Part shown: positions 32,901-42,419 of the stretch, one piece after another
Position numbering within the stretch: position 1 is the stretch's first letter
Layout: every line of letters starts with the position of its first letter
Assembly (NCBI GenBank): GCA_021030905.1
Contig: JAGFMI010000001.1
Span: 1,860,001 to 1,924,000, forward strand
From: Pyrenula massariospora
Taxonomy: Eukaryota; Ascomycota; Eurotiomycetes; Pyrenulales; Pyrenulaceae
Length of the DNA stretch: 64,000 nt
Direction of reading: 5' to 3'
Program-made: the position numbers and the translations under genes
The notes under the pieces: model-generated
What the model saw: only the letters and a program-made list of their open reading frames with translations
What the model was told of the DNA's origin: nothing
Database searches by the model: none

Positions 32901-33634
32901 TCCAAACCCCCTTCTCGCAACCCCTCAAAAACCAAATAACCTCCCTCCTCAAACGCCAACACACCGAACTCCTCCACCCCGACCTCGCCTCCGACTGGTC
33001 CTTCCCGACCACCCTCCCCGGCGGCTCCCTCCCCCCCTCCTCCAACAGCGTCCTCGAACTCGTCAAATCCCTCCTCCAAGTCCTCTCCCTCTGCCCCCCG
33101 CACCTCACCCTCGAAATCCGCGTGCTACGAAAAGACCTCCTCTGCCTCTTCGACGTCCGCGAATTCTCCCCGCACGCCGCCTTCCGCAACCCCAGCGCCT
33201 CGCTCACGTTCGAGCAGCTCGTCTGCCAGTCCTGCACCCTCACCCGCGACCTGGATCTGTGCCGTGATGAGGATGTTATCCCGGAGGCGGACGGGGCGGA
33301 CGGGGCGGACAGCGCGGCGAAACCGTGGCGCTGCAAAGCGTGCGGTGCGGAGTATGACAGGCTCGCGCTCGAGGAGCGGCTGATCGCGCGCGTGCAGGAG
33401 CGGGTGGTGGCGTGGCAGACGCAGGATTTAAGGTGCGTGAATCGGAAGTGCGGAAGGGTGATGGGGGAGGTGGGGGCCTTGATGGAGCACTGTGTCTGTG
33501 GCGGGGGGTGGGTGGGGACGGTGGATAGGCAGGAGGTGAAGGAGGGTTTGAGGGTGATGGGGAGGGTGGCGGGGAGTTATGGGTTGAGGATGTTGGGGGA
33601 GGTTGTGGAGTCGGTGATGGGGAGGATGGGATAA
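26915..33634 (+). CDS. POL2: DNA polymerase epsilon catalytic subunit
   Basis: Single uninterrupted reading frame of 2239 aa, the full length of Pol2. It is the leading-strand replicative polymerase with 3'-5' proofreading. Exonuclease motif I, FDIETTKLP, has Asp286 and Glu288; motif II is TYNGDFFDWPF. Polymerase motif A is HLDVASMYPNI (Asp636), motif B is KVILNSFYGYVMRKGSRW and motif C is ELDTDGIWCM (Asp871, Asp873). The CATCDFNRPGKTC cysteines near residue 660 match the iron-sulfur site known in yeast Pol2. The middle part is the inactive polymerase-exonuclease repeat. The C-terminus carries two cysteine clusters, CQSC...CKAC and CVNRKC...CVC, that bind Dpb2. All catalytic residues are present. 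The 3' 600 bp are more GC-rich than the rest of the gene. Confidence 0.98.
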   Translation: MPLRKPSKYGNNFRSSKSSFNPKKIKTVELSALRSSETTSQDERLQATRLANSIDESMGFARYDSGKKKVGWLYNMHSTSIEDPKVPGGRAGVDFYFLEDDGGTFKATIEYDPYFLIAVRRGKEAEVEEWCKRALEGIIKNVFRITKEDLQMPNHLLGYRRNFLQLSFRNVSDLLSARKVIMPIAEKNKESLTAMDTYAEVASANAGIDMFDDSPYNESRNNGIKEASDFIVDIREYDVPYHVRTTIDKDIRIGKWYTVEAKHGVVSMTCIEERLQRADPVVLAFDIETTKLPLKFPDAVIDQIMMISFMIDGQGFLITNREIVSEDIADFEYTPKPEYEGPFLIFNEPDEKAVLERFFGHIKEARPTVIATYNGDFFDWPFVEARASVLGIDMYAEIGFRKNSEDIYHSDYCVHMDCFSWVNRDSYLPQGSRGLKAVTVAKLGYDPDELDPELMTPYASERPQILAEYSVSDAVATYYLYMKYVHPFIFSLCTIVPLNPDDTLRKGTGTLCEMLLMVQAYQKEIVLPNKHKDPREAFWDGHLLESETYVGGHVESIEAGVFRADIPVNFGIDPTAIDELLRDLDAALKFCITVEEKKKLEDVTNYDEVKSQIMEKLLNLKNTPYRSERPLIYHLDVASMYPNIMTTNRLQPDSMITESDCATCDFNRPGKTCDRRLPWSWRGEFLPAKKDEYNMIRRAVENEKFPGKTKNSLVRSFEELSLDEQATSVKKRLQEYSKKIYHKIHDARTIEREAIICQRENPFYVNTVRDFRDRRYDFKGQQKVWKGKTDTLKSAGASPAEIEEAKKMIILFDSLQLAHKVILNSFYGYVMRKGSRWYSMEMAGVTCLTGAHIIQMARELVERIGRPLELDTDGIWCMLPATFPENVVFTLKSGKKMPISYPCVMLNHLVHDRFTNHQYQTLVDFQTFKYETHSDNSIFFEVDGPYKAMILPTSKEEDKNLKKRYAVFNHDGSLAELKGFEVKRRGELKLIKIFQTQIFKFFLEGTTLSQTYDAVARVANKWLDVLYEHGGTLADEELIDLICENKSMAKTLEEYGSQKSTSITTAKRLAEFLGDQMIKDRGLNCKYIISSRPRNTPVTERAIPVTIFSAEDDVKRFFLRKWLKDDPGDMDPRSVIDWDYYLERLGSVVQKLITIPAALQKIRNPVPRIAHPDWLQRRINSKDDKFKQKKMTDLFDKQPLRDLPINVLDHRLPKVADVEDALSTQQKQQPQDVLKMAQKRKTMEPTAAQTDPFATLPPEMPSMSDYSAWLQYQKKKWKIQKQARARRRQLFGERTNAAQDPLSNYFRTQAEFLFSNTWHILQLREAEAPGEVRAFVLIGKKIHSLTIKVDRRLFLNLKHKTLPNVDIPGCSVEKVNHTLPNGHPSVHLFQLTMPEETYVHESAKVTELCEHPSVEGVYERQVPLDIRALLKLGSLCSFDESQRGVLGKGLEQGFDLSSLVRSPTQDSYLSDASIDYVFLYHVVAGERQIFALFSTKKQEANIVNLNRNRDTQGLPNVDRIYDEHLARKVADSGSQTLQDAFAYQESIHFKMLQVTTKRKAHLEIGDLVKKLKKEESTPTILVVQSPQYRRLVHDISLLKEYPILQLQPEQSDSNLPPLGWQTFIAKRIVSHYLTLGQWVSHLTSLARYGDVPLCNLARDDPRFLIDLAYARRLQSCNVILWWSGSSQPDHAGYEKDDILGPLVEKVDMPTINNPGAYSSVSIELEIRNLAINTLLTSSLINELEGSRNSVAFNPSTSSSDDAEGTLGSDKAFANAGISVLRDMVKSWWTEACKGNPMADVMVQHLVRWVENPSSYLYDRSLHYYVQVMSKKAFQQLMSDFKRVGSHIIYASPSRLLLQTSKNDVGNAYAYSQYILKSIQDKALFHFLDLEIKDYWDYLIWYDPYNFGGKGTSTVDETTDSSSLSTIMHWQLAQFLPLPMQPIFEDWVIEYIDVMQSLKRPAVAAPNSTPRATQLPLIPLTNTPSPNPPDNEPTTQLQTPFSQPLKNQITSLLKRQHTELLHPDLASDWSFPTTLPGGSLPPSSNSVLELVKSLLQVLSLCPPHLTLEIRVLRKDLLCLFDVREFSPHAAFRNPSASLTFEQLVCQSCTLTRDLDLCRDEDVIPEADGADGADSAAKPWRCKACGAEYDRLALEERLIARVQERVVAWQTQDLRCVNRKCGRVMGEVGALMEHCVCGGGWVGTVDRQEVKEGLRVMGRVAGSYGLRMLGEVVESVMGRMG

Positions 33635-34006
33635 AGATTTTGTGTTGTTTATTGGAAGAAAGGCATTTCTCTGAGATTTTTTGCATCGTACGTTGATTGA
33701 TTGATACGTTGGCACGGCGTTCTTTGTACCGCGAGGGTGTATTGTTAGAGAATAGTCACTGTCCATAGTATATTTTGTACAGCATTGAAATGTTTTGTAT
33801 CATTGCAGAATACCTTCCCGTCCACGTCGTGCCGGACATCAAAGGTATGCTTCTGGTCATGACATATATCTACCCAAAACCCGTTCAATCCCCCGGCGTC
33901 CTGCCTCGCCGAAATATTCTCCACTCGCCCTACCAAAATATCATGTCTTACTCGCAACATTGATGATGAAAAAACTTCTGAACCGTCGAACTCACACATG
34001 GCCGTC
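33635..34006. other. Convergent intergenic region
   Basis: A 0.37-kb gap between the convergent POL2 and kinase genes. It probably holds both 3' ends. No other feature was seen. Confidence 0.5.
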
Positions 34007-35348
34007 TCATCTCCCTCTCCACAACCCTGTGACCGTTTCCCTAATCTTCTGCTGCTGCGCATTGATCTGCTCTTGCGTCTGTCCTCTTGCATTCCCCCGG
34101 CTGTCGATCTCCATTGCATCCCCGTCGTTGTCTGATGCTTCTGCCCCCTGCGCGTGACCCTCTCCGCCGCCATCGCTCATCACCTGGCTGCCATTCACCG
34201 CTTCGCCTTTCGGCTTTGGATCTACGCTCATCGCCCCATCCATCATCAGCCCGCCCGCTTCTCGTAACTTGTTGATCGCCCGCACCGTGTCGATAGCTTT
34301 GTGCAGCGTTCTCCGAGCGTTGAAGTTCTTCTTCACCGTCGGGAGCAGGTCTTCCTCCCCGGCGCCCGCTTTCTTCATCACCGCGGGCGATTCGGGCGAG
34401 TCTACTGCGATCCAGGGATGCTGCAGGGCTGCGTGGGCGGTCATGCGGGCTTTGGGGTCGATGGTCAGACACTGCTTGATGAATTCTCTTGCGGCTTGCG
34501 AGACGCCGCGCCAGTATTCGATGGGTGTGAAAGAGTAGTCTGCCACTAAGATGGCTTGCATTTCTTCGATGTTTGAATCCCGGTCAAAAGGGGTGTAGCC
34601 GCAGAGGAGGAAATATGTTATCACGCCGATAGCCCAGATATCGACCGGTTTGCCGTGGCCGGTCTTTTTGAAGATTTCAGGTGCCATGTAACCTGGAGTA
34701 CCGCAGGTGGTTGTTAGAACGTGAAATTGTTCTTCATCCATTATCCGGGAGAGGCCAAAGTCGGCGATAAGGAGGTCGGCGTTGTCTTCGGGGGTTCGGA
34801 AGAGGAGATTCTCGGGCTTGAGGTCACGGTGTACTATGCCATGGTCGTGCAGGTAGGCTACGGCGGAGAGAGTAGCACGAATTAGATCGGCAGCGTCGGA
34901 TTCGTAGTAGGAGCCTTTGCGACAGATACGGTCGAAGAGTTCGCCGCCGAGGGCAAGGTCGGTGACGAGGTAGACTGTTTTGGTAAGTTGAGCATGAAGC
35001 ACAGTGGAGGGATGGGTAGACGTACGATTATTCATTGTCTCGAAGTAGTCCACAAGTGTTAGAATGTTTTGATGCCCGACTGATACTCTTTTCAGCACCG
35101 CGATCTCATTTCTAACCTATATCACATGTCAGATTGGACGATCAAACTATTGGCATTGCAAGTCCCACCATGTGCTCTCTCCCTGCCATTAATCTCTTAT
35201 TGATGACCTTTGCAGCATAGTACTTTCCAGTATCGATATGTACGCACTCCTTCACCACCGAATATGAGCCAGCTCCTAATGTCTTGCCCGTTTTGTATCG
35301 ACATGGTTGAACTTGAGGTTTTGAATTTCCACTCTGGGGTGCTGCCAT
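34007..35348 (-). CDS. Calcium/calmodulin-dependent protein kinase
   Basis: Three exons, 35348-35169, 35116-35026 and 34974-34007, give 412 aa. The second intron is 51 bp with no stop, so it could be misread as coding; splicing it restores ETMNNLYLVTDLALGG. The kinase domain has the glycine loop LGAGSYSVV, Lys47 (YAAKV), HRDLKPEN, DFG in IADFGLS, and CGTPGYMAPE. After the domain, FNARRTLHKAIDTVRAINKL is a basic amphipathic stretch suited to autoinhibition and calmodulin binding. The best match in type is the fungal CaMK group (yeast Cmk1/Cmk2; Aspergillus CmkA-like). It acts in calcium signalling in the cytoplasm. The tail is rich in Gly, Asp and Gln. Which paralogue it is cannot be decided from sequence alone. 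Confidence 0.92.
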
Positions 35349-37746
35349 CGTCGCTGTTGACGAGAGGGCAGGGAAGCTTCTCTGGCGGAAGCGATATCGA
35401 GCACGAGGCTTTCGAAGGTTTCTGTTGATGTTGGCAAGGCTGACTGCTCACTCAGCTAGCCAGGTGGGCGGAATCGGCCTGGGCGTGGGGTATCCAAGCT
35501 GGTTGATGGGGAAAGGTAAATCTAGACGCTCAACGCCCTGGACGCAAAACAAATATACAATTCAAGGGACGACGATGCCAATACATCGACGTGTAGAAGG
35601 ATGCCGAATTGCATTTATTGTGAGCAAAGAAGCTCCGACGACAAACAAACAGCTCCGCCCCCAGGTTGGCTTCTCACACGAACAAAGGAGGGGCGAAACC
35701 CGGCGCAGAGAGAGGCTGACGGGCGCCAAGCCGAGAATGACCTGATGCGCTTCCGTTGTTGGACGGCCTTCTTTCTCAAGTCTCCCAACTCTCCCACCGC
35801 CCAACACCTCTCTCACCCTGTCAAGCCCAATTAGGCCGGTTCAGACGGCGTTTCAAATCCCCCATGCCTGTTTTCAGCTGCTGTTACCTACCTAACTATC
35901 CATGCGACGCTACGGCTTTCCAACACCGTTATTGTCCAGTGTTTACGCTTGGTTCCCGCCACAAAGATCGAGATCGTACGCGGGATCTACCTTCATGTGA
36001 ATCTGATGCTTTCGGCTTCAGACGCCTAAAACCGTTAATGGAGCTATATGTGTTGCAAAGTGTTTGCCATCATGAAGCCTCATAATTTCCCCTTTCGTTG
36101 GTCAGCATCTGGGATCTATCTCGGGTTACCCTTCTAATGCCCGTCTTGGCTCATTTACCTGTCCCCGGATTAAGGTGTCCTAGTTAAGTTTATTTCAAGA
36201 CATAATATACCCTTCGTGAGTCAGCCTTTGACATAAAGAACAAGGCCTCAGATGTTATTGACGGCGAGATTCGGCGCCGATTGACTTGCGACACGCCGAT
36301 TAGCAACTGCTTATCTTTGTACCTACTTGTTTGTTCCTTATCTTTGGTGTTTCTAATTTCCATTTCAATTCTGTGTTCACGCGGCATTGCTCGCTTCCTA
36401 ATTCAAGGTCTGAAAAAAATGCTTTAGCCACACAAGCAAGGCGAAGGCACCAAAACAGAACCATCCAATCTTGATCGCACCAAGACTTGGGAAATAAGAT
36501 TCCGCGATCCGTACAGCTCATGTCACGGTCTAGTGAAACAGAAGCTTCCGAAATTCATACAATTTATACTATCTTATGGTGTCGAATATGTATAGAGCAC
36601 AATTTTACGATGTAGGGAGAGAGTTTGCCAATTGAGATGTTTTTCTTGATCTCCTACTTAAAGCTGCCTAAAGGTGCCTTACAAATTTCTTTTATCCCTT
36701 CATCCGTAAATTTGCGGTTTGCTTTTGAAATGTACGAAAAGGTTAGGAGGAAGGTCCGTAGCCTAAAAGCTGACCGATGACAATTCGGCCTTCCATCTTG
36801 TTAGGTAAGGTTTGGAGTAAAGTGTGAAAATAATTTTGAACCTATCCGTAATGATGAGCGTATGAACAACGACAAGCCATGGCCTACAAAAGTTCTTTCT
36901 TTCATACGTCTGGAAGCAAGTAGAAAGTTTGACGATCAAGACGTCAGAACAATCGAGACTATCGCTTCGAAGCTGTTGTGGAGATCAAATTATGGCTATA
37001 TCCTGAATAGATACAGTTGGTTAAAACTATGCCCGGTCCTGAGCGGCGCGTGGTGGTGACCTGCATGGTCAACCAAGACGAACGAATTATTCGGTTTTCA
37101 TCTATGGATTTCATTTGACAGCTACATATTACATTTCAGGAACATGCTGTAATCAGGCGTGGTTTTGCAAATAAATAACAAATGAAGGAGGAAGTATGCC
37201 CCGAACTTCAAGGACCTCTGTAGAATGCCAAGCACCGTGCCTCGAATGGGAAGTGGGCCGCAATGGGCAACCATCTACCAAATACAACTTCTTTTCCACG
37301 CCCTGCATTTGACAATACAAATTTTGAATCATACGAATCTAATTATATCGGGGACTTGATGCTATATCTGGTGGTCACATGTTCCTATGTAATCGAATAA
37401 GATCACAGGGTCAAGAGGAAGCCCAACTCACATCTGGCTCGTTGATGCCCCTATTTCGTCCCGACAAAATCATTCAGCTGAAGTGCAAGACCCAGTTCAG
37501 AATGAGCAATTCTTTAGCTCTACCCGGTTGACTTACTTAGGGAGACAGTCGACGATTTAATATTCCTGCTACTTGTGTTATGAGGCTCACTACCAAACGA
37601 GTTGAGAGATCACATCATTAGCTAGTCCAAGTACGTCACCAGAAATCGCGCCAACTCCTCCGCTCTATCTATTGAGATCTAACATCGTCCGAATCTTTAA
37701 ATCTCGCACCAGCCGGCCACACATGTAGAGATTAATATTCGATACA
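35349..37746. other. 2.4-kb gene-free region
   Basis: Short open frames occur on both strands but none has domain features or credible splice signals. The left part should hold the kinase promoter and 5' UTR. From about 36100 on the sequence is AT-rich with no repeat that I could recognise. Confidence 0.45.
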
Positions 37747-38739
37747 TTATTTCTCAACCCACCGTTTCCACTCCATCCATTCCCCATACGTCGCATTCGC
37801 CCTCAAACCTGTGTATCTGATGGCCTTGAAATCGCTCACTTCCTCCCACGGCCGCCCATGATGCGACGCGTTCTCCGCTCGTGAGACCGAACCCCTCAGA
37901 AGCCGTCTTGCCACCCCTCCAGTATTGGAGCCACCGTCCCAGCCAGCTTTGCGCATAAGACTTTCTACGCACTCTTCCTTCGTCCAGCCTTGCTCCACTG
38001 CGACGTCTGGTAGGTATGTCGCTCCGTATCTTTTGCCCCGATAGACGAAAGATATTCGCAGGCCATGGACTCCTAGGGTCCAGTTCATAGCATCATTACA
38101 CGGTGTGAAGTTGGCGAGGAGTGTGATGGAGCAAGATAGTGAGGGCAGTTGTGTGGAAGGTATAGGGCTGAATCGTGTGTCATCGAAAGCGGAGGTAATG
38201 GCGTAGGTCTGCAGCCCCTGCTGTAATGGTTGAGCTTCGAACGTTCCGATGCACCCACGCAAGGATTTGTGGGAAGGATTATGACGGGAGACAGTGTTCC
38301 ACGTTACGAAAAGCGGATATGAGCTGGAGAGGGATCGTGATGCAGCGGAGGAGTAGGAAGTGGTCGAGGAGGTGGAAGAGGGATTTGTGAGAACAGACTG
38401 GGAGGACATAGCCGACGAGCTTGATGAATCACTCGCCGCTTGTAGGTGACCTATTCGAGGGAGCTGCAATGTGCTCGAGGGTTGAGCGTCCGGGTTGATA
38501 GAGGTCTGCGAATCTTGTGAAATCTCCTCGTCTTCTTCATCTTCATCCTCCTCCTCCTCTAGATCTATGTCTGCCGCTGCTTCTGCCCGATCCTCACTCG
38601 CATCTCCTACATAGCCAGGCTTTGATTTGACCCAGAGACTGTAAAGTTCTTCGACATGCGCTAAGGATGGTGGCTCTCTGCCTTCAAAACTAGCTGACAA
38701 TGTCTCGAAGCAATAGAAACAATGCGCCTGGGTGGCCAT
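37747..38739 (-). CDS. AMMECR1-domain protein
   Basis: Single exon, 330 aa from the ATG at 38739. The start is placed there because MATQAHCFYCFETL opens the family's conserved region; the open frame upstream has no ATG. The signature LRGCIGTF lies in SHKSLRGCIGTFEAQP, followed by YAITSAFDDTRFSPI and a C-terminal block ending AIRYTGLRANATYGEWMEWK. AMMECR1 domains are ancient and highly conserved, but the biochemical role is unresolved. Between residues about 55 and 150 there is a large inserted low-complexity stretch: a run of Glu and Asp, then Ser-rich sequence, probably disordered. Such insertions are common in fungal orthologues. Confidence 0.92.
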   Translation of the reverse strand: MATQAHCFYCFETLSASFEGREPPSLAHVEELYSLWVKSKPGYVGDASEDRAEAAADIDLEEEEDEDEEDEEISQDSQTSINPDAQPSSTLQLPRIGHLQAASDSSSSSAMSSQSVLTNPSSTSSTTSYSSAASRSLSSSYPLFVTWNTVSRHNPSHKSLRGCIGTFEAQPLQQGLQTYAITSAFDDTRFSPIPSTQLPSLSCSITLLANFTPCNDAMNWTLGVHGLRISFVYRGKRYGATYLPDVAVEQGWTKEECVESLMRKAGWDGGSNTGGVARRLLRGSVSRAENASHHGRPWEEVSDFKAIRYTGLRANATYGEWMEWKRWVEK

Positions 38740-41717
38740 AAAGGCTGCGGGTACGTTGACAAAGGGTGGCTGGGATGACGTCGTCGCAAACGGGGTGCAG
38801 ATGCTGTTAGACGAAGCTGCTGCGGAGTGGGCTTTGGAGAGATTCGAGAGAATGGTTAAATAGATAGATTGTGAGAGTCTTCTAAAATCGCAGCTGACCT
38901 TGCGCCTCTTGTCACACCCTCGAATCTCTCGAAGCGGGATTATTCGCTGGTCGCATACTCCGTGTCGTGCCGCCAGGCACCGGATTGCGAAAACGAGAGG
39001 AATCAAGCAAGTTTGCCGCGACTATGTGTTTTTGGGTTAGATTCAGAGCTCGGAAGTCCTCCGCTTCCTCACTCTCTTGCACTACGACCTCGCCAAGTGC
39101 TCGCCTTGCTGCATCGGATGATACTGGCTCCTCTCCAGTTTTAAGTCTGAATTGTAGCATTCATTCCTATTCTCTGATGCCTATTTTCTTCCATGATATC
39201 TGCCGACACCTATAAGCCTGGCCATTGTGATCTCGCTTTCTCTCGCCCAAAGCCCAAGGCGCGACTGTTTCAAATTCTATGAACCTGAAAGAAGGATACA
39301 GATGCCTTGTAGCTTATCGAGAGGGAACGGCGTCTAGTCAGCCCCAAATGGACTTTGAGATATGGATTTGACAAGCGGGAATACATAGCAAGCTCCCTCA
39401 GCGTGGCAATGCCCATAAATGATGAAGCAGAAACAGATGCAGACCGAACTGCCCAGCGACGAACTGCGCAGTGTCTCACTTCTAACTTTTCCCGAGGGTT
39501 GATGACTCGCCTTAAGGACATATCGCTATGCTCCTTTCGAAAAATGCATTTCATCTAAATCGGGTGGCTCCTCCTAATTCTGGTCTACTTTCGATCTCTC
39601 CAATCTCGTTGTCTAATGTCACCTTCCACTATGAAGCAATCTTCTATCGTCCGGTCTGACTCTTTCACTTACTGGAAGCCACGCTATCTTCGGCGCTTAA
39701 AGCATCTTAACATTCGTCGCGAGATCAGAAGGCTGTAGTTATCCAGGCTGGACGGCGGTCCGGACGCCTTCTTGTTTGGAACCCCCCAGGTGCCAATGGA
39801 CAGACTGCATGGTGAGAAATGTGCAGGTGGAGAAAAATACGATCCTCCCCAGATGTTTTAGATTGTTTGATTCAAGTTGTTAACGTCGGGCGTTGCTCAT
39901 AATCTCCTCTGGTAGGATCTGTTACTTCCGCCCAACAGCAGCAACAAGAGCCTCCAGCCCGGCCTAGAAAGCTTCGAAATTAGCATGAAAACCCGTGCAG
40001 GCCATTGAGCAACGATGGTTTGCCATTTCTCGAAGGGAGATTCAATGCCTGGAAGGAGAAAACTGACGACGGTCTGGTAGACTGTGTCGATGTAAACCGG
40101 ATTGCGTACACAAGAGGGTGATCGATCGAGCCCGAGTTAAAACACCTGTTACATAACATGCAGTAGTGCCTCATACAGATCGAGCAGAGAGGATGACGTT
40201 TACAATCGAACAGGACGTGGAAGGTAATCGCCACCTATACTCTGATATTTTCGTACCGGATCCGCCTTCTATTAATGGAGTGAGCGCGAGAGGTTTTATG
40301 CCGAAGCTGACAAAGAATATTTCAAAATACAAATGGATTGAGATAGAATCGACGAGCATTAAAGGTGGTCTAGAAGTTCGATCATTCTCTTTTGCTTTCG
40401 CTGGGAGGCTAGTCGGATGTCATAGCCTTCGCATAAGAATGTAGAAGTATCAACATTCGTAGTTCAGGTGGACTTCGGTGACAATTAGCACTGCACTATC
40501 TTTAATCCAGTCGAGCGAATAAAAGATCTAAATCACGATCTACCAGGCGAAGTTGGGAGATGTATGTGAGCTGCGCGTATTGGAACATATCGTTATGCTT
40601 TGTGTGTTCTGAGGTGCTTTTTTGGATTATCTATCTAGTCTGGAGCACCATCTTATGGCGCGGAAACAAATTATTCTTGAAGTTTGGAAGGCGAACAAAA
40701 CTGTCTTTAAGGAACTTTCGTTTCTAAAGTAGTCCAAGCAATCAAGGGCGGTGAGTACTGCCTTGCTATCCGTATATCTATTGTGGAAGAGTAAAACTAC
40801 GAGAACGAACTTCTGGGGTCTCATTCTAATTTAGTCCCTATGCCAAATAAAACCTAGCGCCTGAATCACGTGGCATAGGCTTGGCACGTCCGTGCCTTAG
40901 ATCGCTACCCTCGCCAATTTTTGCTGTCGCATTTCTATGAATACTTGGACACCTTCTTTGCACGGTTCATAAAAGCTATCTACGAAGACTGCTAAGTTCA
41001 ATGTTGCCTATGGCGTTTTCTTATGTTATTCCAATGTTACCTTTGTTTTATTATGCTCTGATGTCACGTTTGGAGTAGCCTCTTCGGTGCTGGACGGCCC
41101 AAACAGTAACCGTCTCAGATCCGCTCCACCCTGTCTCATCAACCCTAATGACATTTCCTCTCCGTTGCCCAATTGAGGCTCGACCCAAGCGATCAAACGT
41201 CTGAGCATGATCGCCTAGATGCCACTGCAGACCTTCGCCGTTGCAAATTTGCTGCTTCCGAGCGGGGACAGCTACTCCTTGCACCTAGATCGGCCAGCCT
41301 TTCATCTCCTGTCATCTCCGCTTGGCTCACACCGTTGATTGCCTCTCACACAGTCTGTCTCGAAGTCAACGATCCGATCATTTCATGCAGACGTTCTTAT
41401 GGACCGCCGGGTAGAGCGTTTTCAACGGCGGGCTGAACAGGTAATGAGTGTGATCCCCTGACTTCGGATGTCTTGGCTTCCCTCAAATAGTCTTCTATTC
41501 TTCGTCCTTTTGCATTGACTGTGATTCTACTCCTTCTCTCCTGCGCCGAGTACTCACCTTCGCTTCATCCAAGCCTTCTTCTTTTTCATTTCTTGAATTA
41601 ATTGTCGACTTCGACATTGCCACTCCTTGTCGCCGGACGACTTTATCCTGGGCCACCACCAGCATTCTGCACACATTCTTCAACCCATCTCCCAGATCCC
41701 TATACAATAAAAACAAC
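38740..41717. other. 3-kb gene-free region
   Basis: No gene is supported. Small frames at 39270-39558, 40166-40444 and 41051-41436 lack domains. The 3' part is the promoter of the repeat-peptide precursor; pyrimidine-rich stretches precede its ATG at 41718. Confidence 0.45.
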
Positions 41718-42104
41718 ATGAAGGTCATCAGCGTCCTCTCCGCCTTCCTTGCGACAGCGATCGCTGCTCCCATCAGCCTCGATGGTACATTTACACCTCT
41801 CCAAAGCCTTTAACAATAGCATACACTAACCGTCACCCCATCAGCCCGCAGCGACACTCTACCGACCATGACCGACCCCAGTCACGCTGTCGTGCCCTTC
41901 GACACTGCAGGCGTGCAGACCAACCAAAAGCGCAGCGACACCCTGCCCACCATGACCGACCCCAGCCATGCTGTCGTGCCATTCGACACTGCTGGCGTGC
42001 AGACCAATCAGAAGCGCAGCGACACTCTACCGACCATGACCGACCCCTCCCACGCTGTCGTGCCATTCGACACTGCTGGTGTGCAAACCAACCAGAAGGA
42101 GTGA
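41718..42104 (+). CDS. Secreted precursor with three Kex2-type peptide repeats
   Basis: Two exons, 41718-41784 and 41845-42104, with a 60-bp intron (gtacat...atcag, branch CACTAAC) give 108 aa. A signal peptide, MKVISVLSAFLATAIAA, is followed by a short spacer ending in Asp-Ala-Arg and then three repeats. Each repeat is 26 residues, starting SDTLPTMTDPSH and ending TAGVQTNQ, with Lys-Arg after the first two and Lys-Glu at the end. Lys-Arg is the cleavage signal of Golgi Kex2 protease, so the expected products are three copies of one secreted peptide. Layout matches fungal kexin-processed repeat precursors, a class that includes pheromones, ustiloxin-type RiPP precursors and effector-like peptides. 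The peptide has no Cys, Trp or Tyr and no alpha-pheromone signature. Copies are identical in protein although they differ at many silent sites. The intron sits at the border between leader and repeats. Confidence 0.85.
41851..42101 (+). repeat. 84-bp tandem repeat, three units
   Basis: Three units of 84 bp, in frame. Pairwise they differ at 9, 8 and 6 codons across the 26 peptide codons and every difference is silent, including one Ser codon that is AGT, AGC and TCC in the three copies. Confidence 0.9.
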
Positions 42105-42419
42105 CGGGCTTAGGGGGTCCGGTGGCATGGTATCCACAGATCGCGGGAATGATATGTCGTCATCAGTGCTGATCTAGATGTGGATAGAAGTAGGGGCGAG
42201 TAGGGGATGTGAGAGTGGCAGCTGTACGTAGAGTGACGGGAAGAGGCAGATCATCATCGGCGTTGGGTAATGGCTACAAAGAGAATAAAGATCATGGTTT
42301 TTGCCCAAGCTTGTCGGCTCTCGTTTTGCGTCTTGATCGATCGTCCTGACAACCTTCTCGTCTGGTCATGTGACTTCGTCCAAGATCTCGTCGTGATCAT
42401 TACTGGTATCATGCCTTCA
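42105..42419. other. Convergent intergenic region
   Basis: About 0.3 kb between the convergent peptide-precursor and ankyrin genes. No gene or repeat was seen. Confidence 0.5.

Noticed and set aside
34975-35025. Kinase segment RTSTHPSTVLHAQLTK as a real insertion
   Set aside because: It is flanked by good GT-AG splice signals, is 51 bp, and its removal restores the kinase consensus.
38740-39006. Longer N-terminus for the AMMECR1 protein
   Set aside because: The extra frame starts with TTG and looks like 5' UTR translation; the family begins near the ATG at 38739.
41051-41436. Possible remnant of a DNA transposase
   Set aside because: A few residues recalled transposase text, but no catalytic motif, terminal repeats or target duplication could be seen.
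41851-42101. Regular repeats read as a CRISPR array or plain minisatellite
   Set aside because: The repeats are contiguous, lack spacers, lie in a spliced secreted reading frame and differ only at silent sites.
41718-42104. Precursor of the alpha-type mating pheromone
   Set aside because: Mature fungal alpha-pheromones are 9-15 residues, usually with Trp or Cys and a PGQ-like core; the repeat here is 26 residues and has none of these.
15646-42104. Tyrosinase and repeat-peptide precursor as one RiPP cluster
   Set aside because: They are 25 kb apart with NOP56, POL2 and other core genes between them, the peptide has no Tyr, and no UstYa-type (DUF3328) oxidase was seen.
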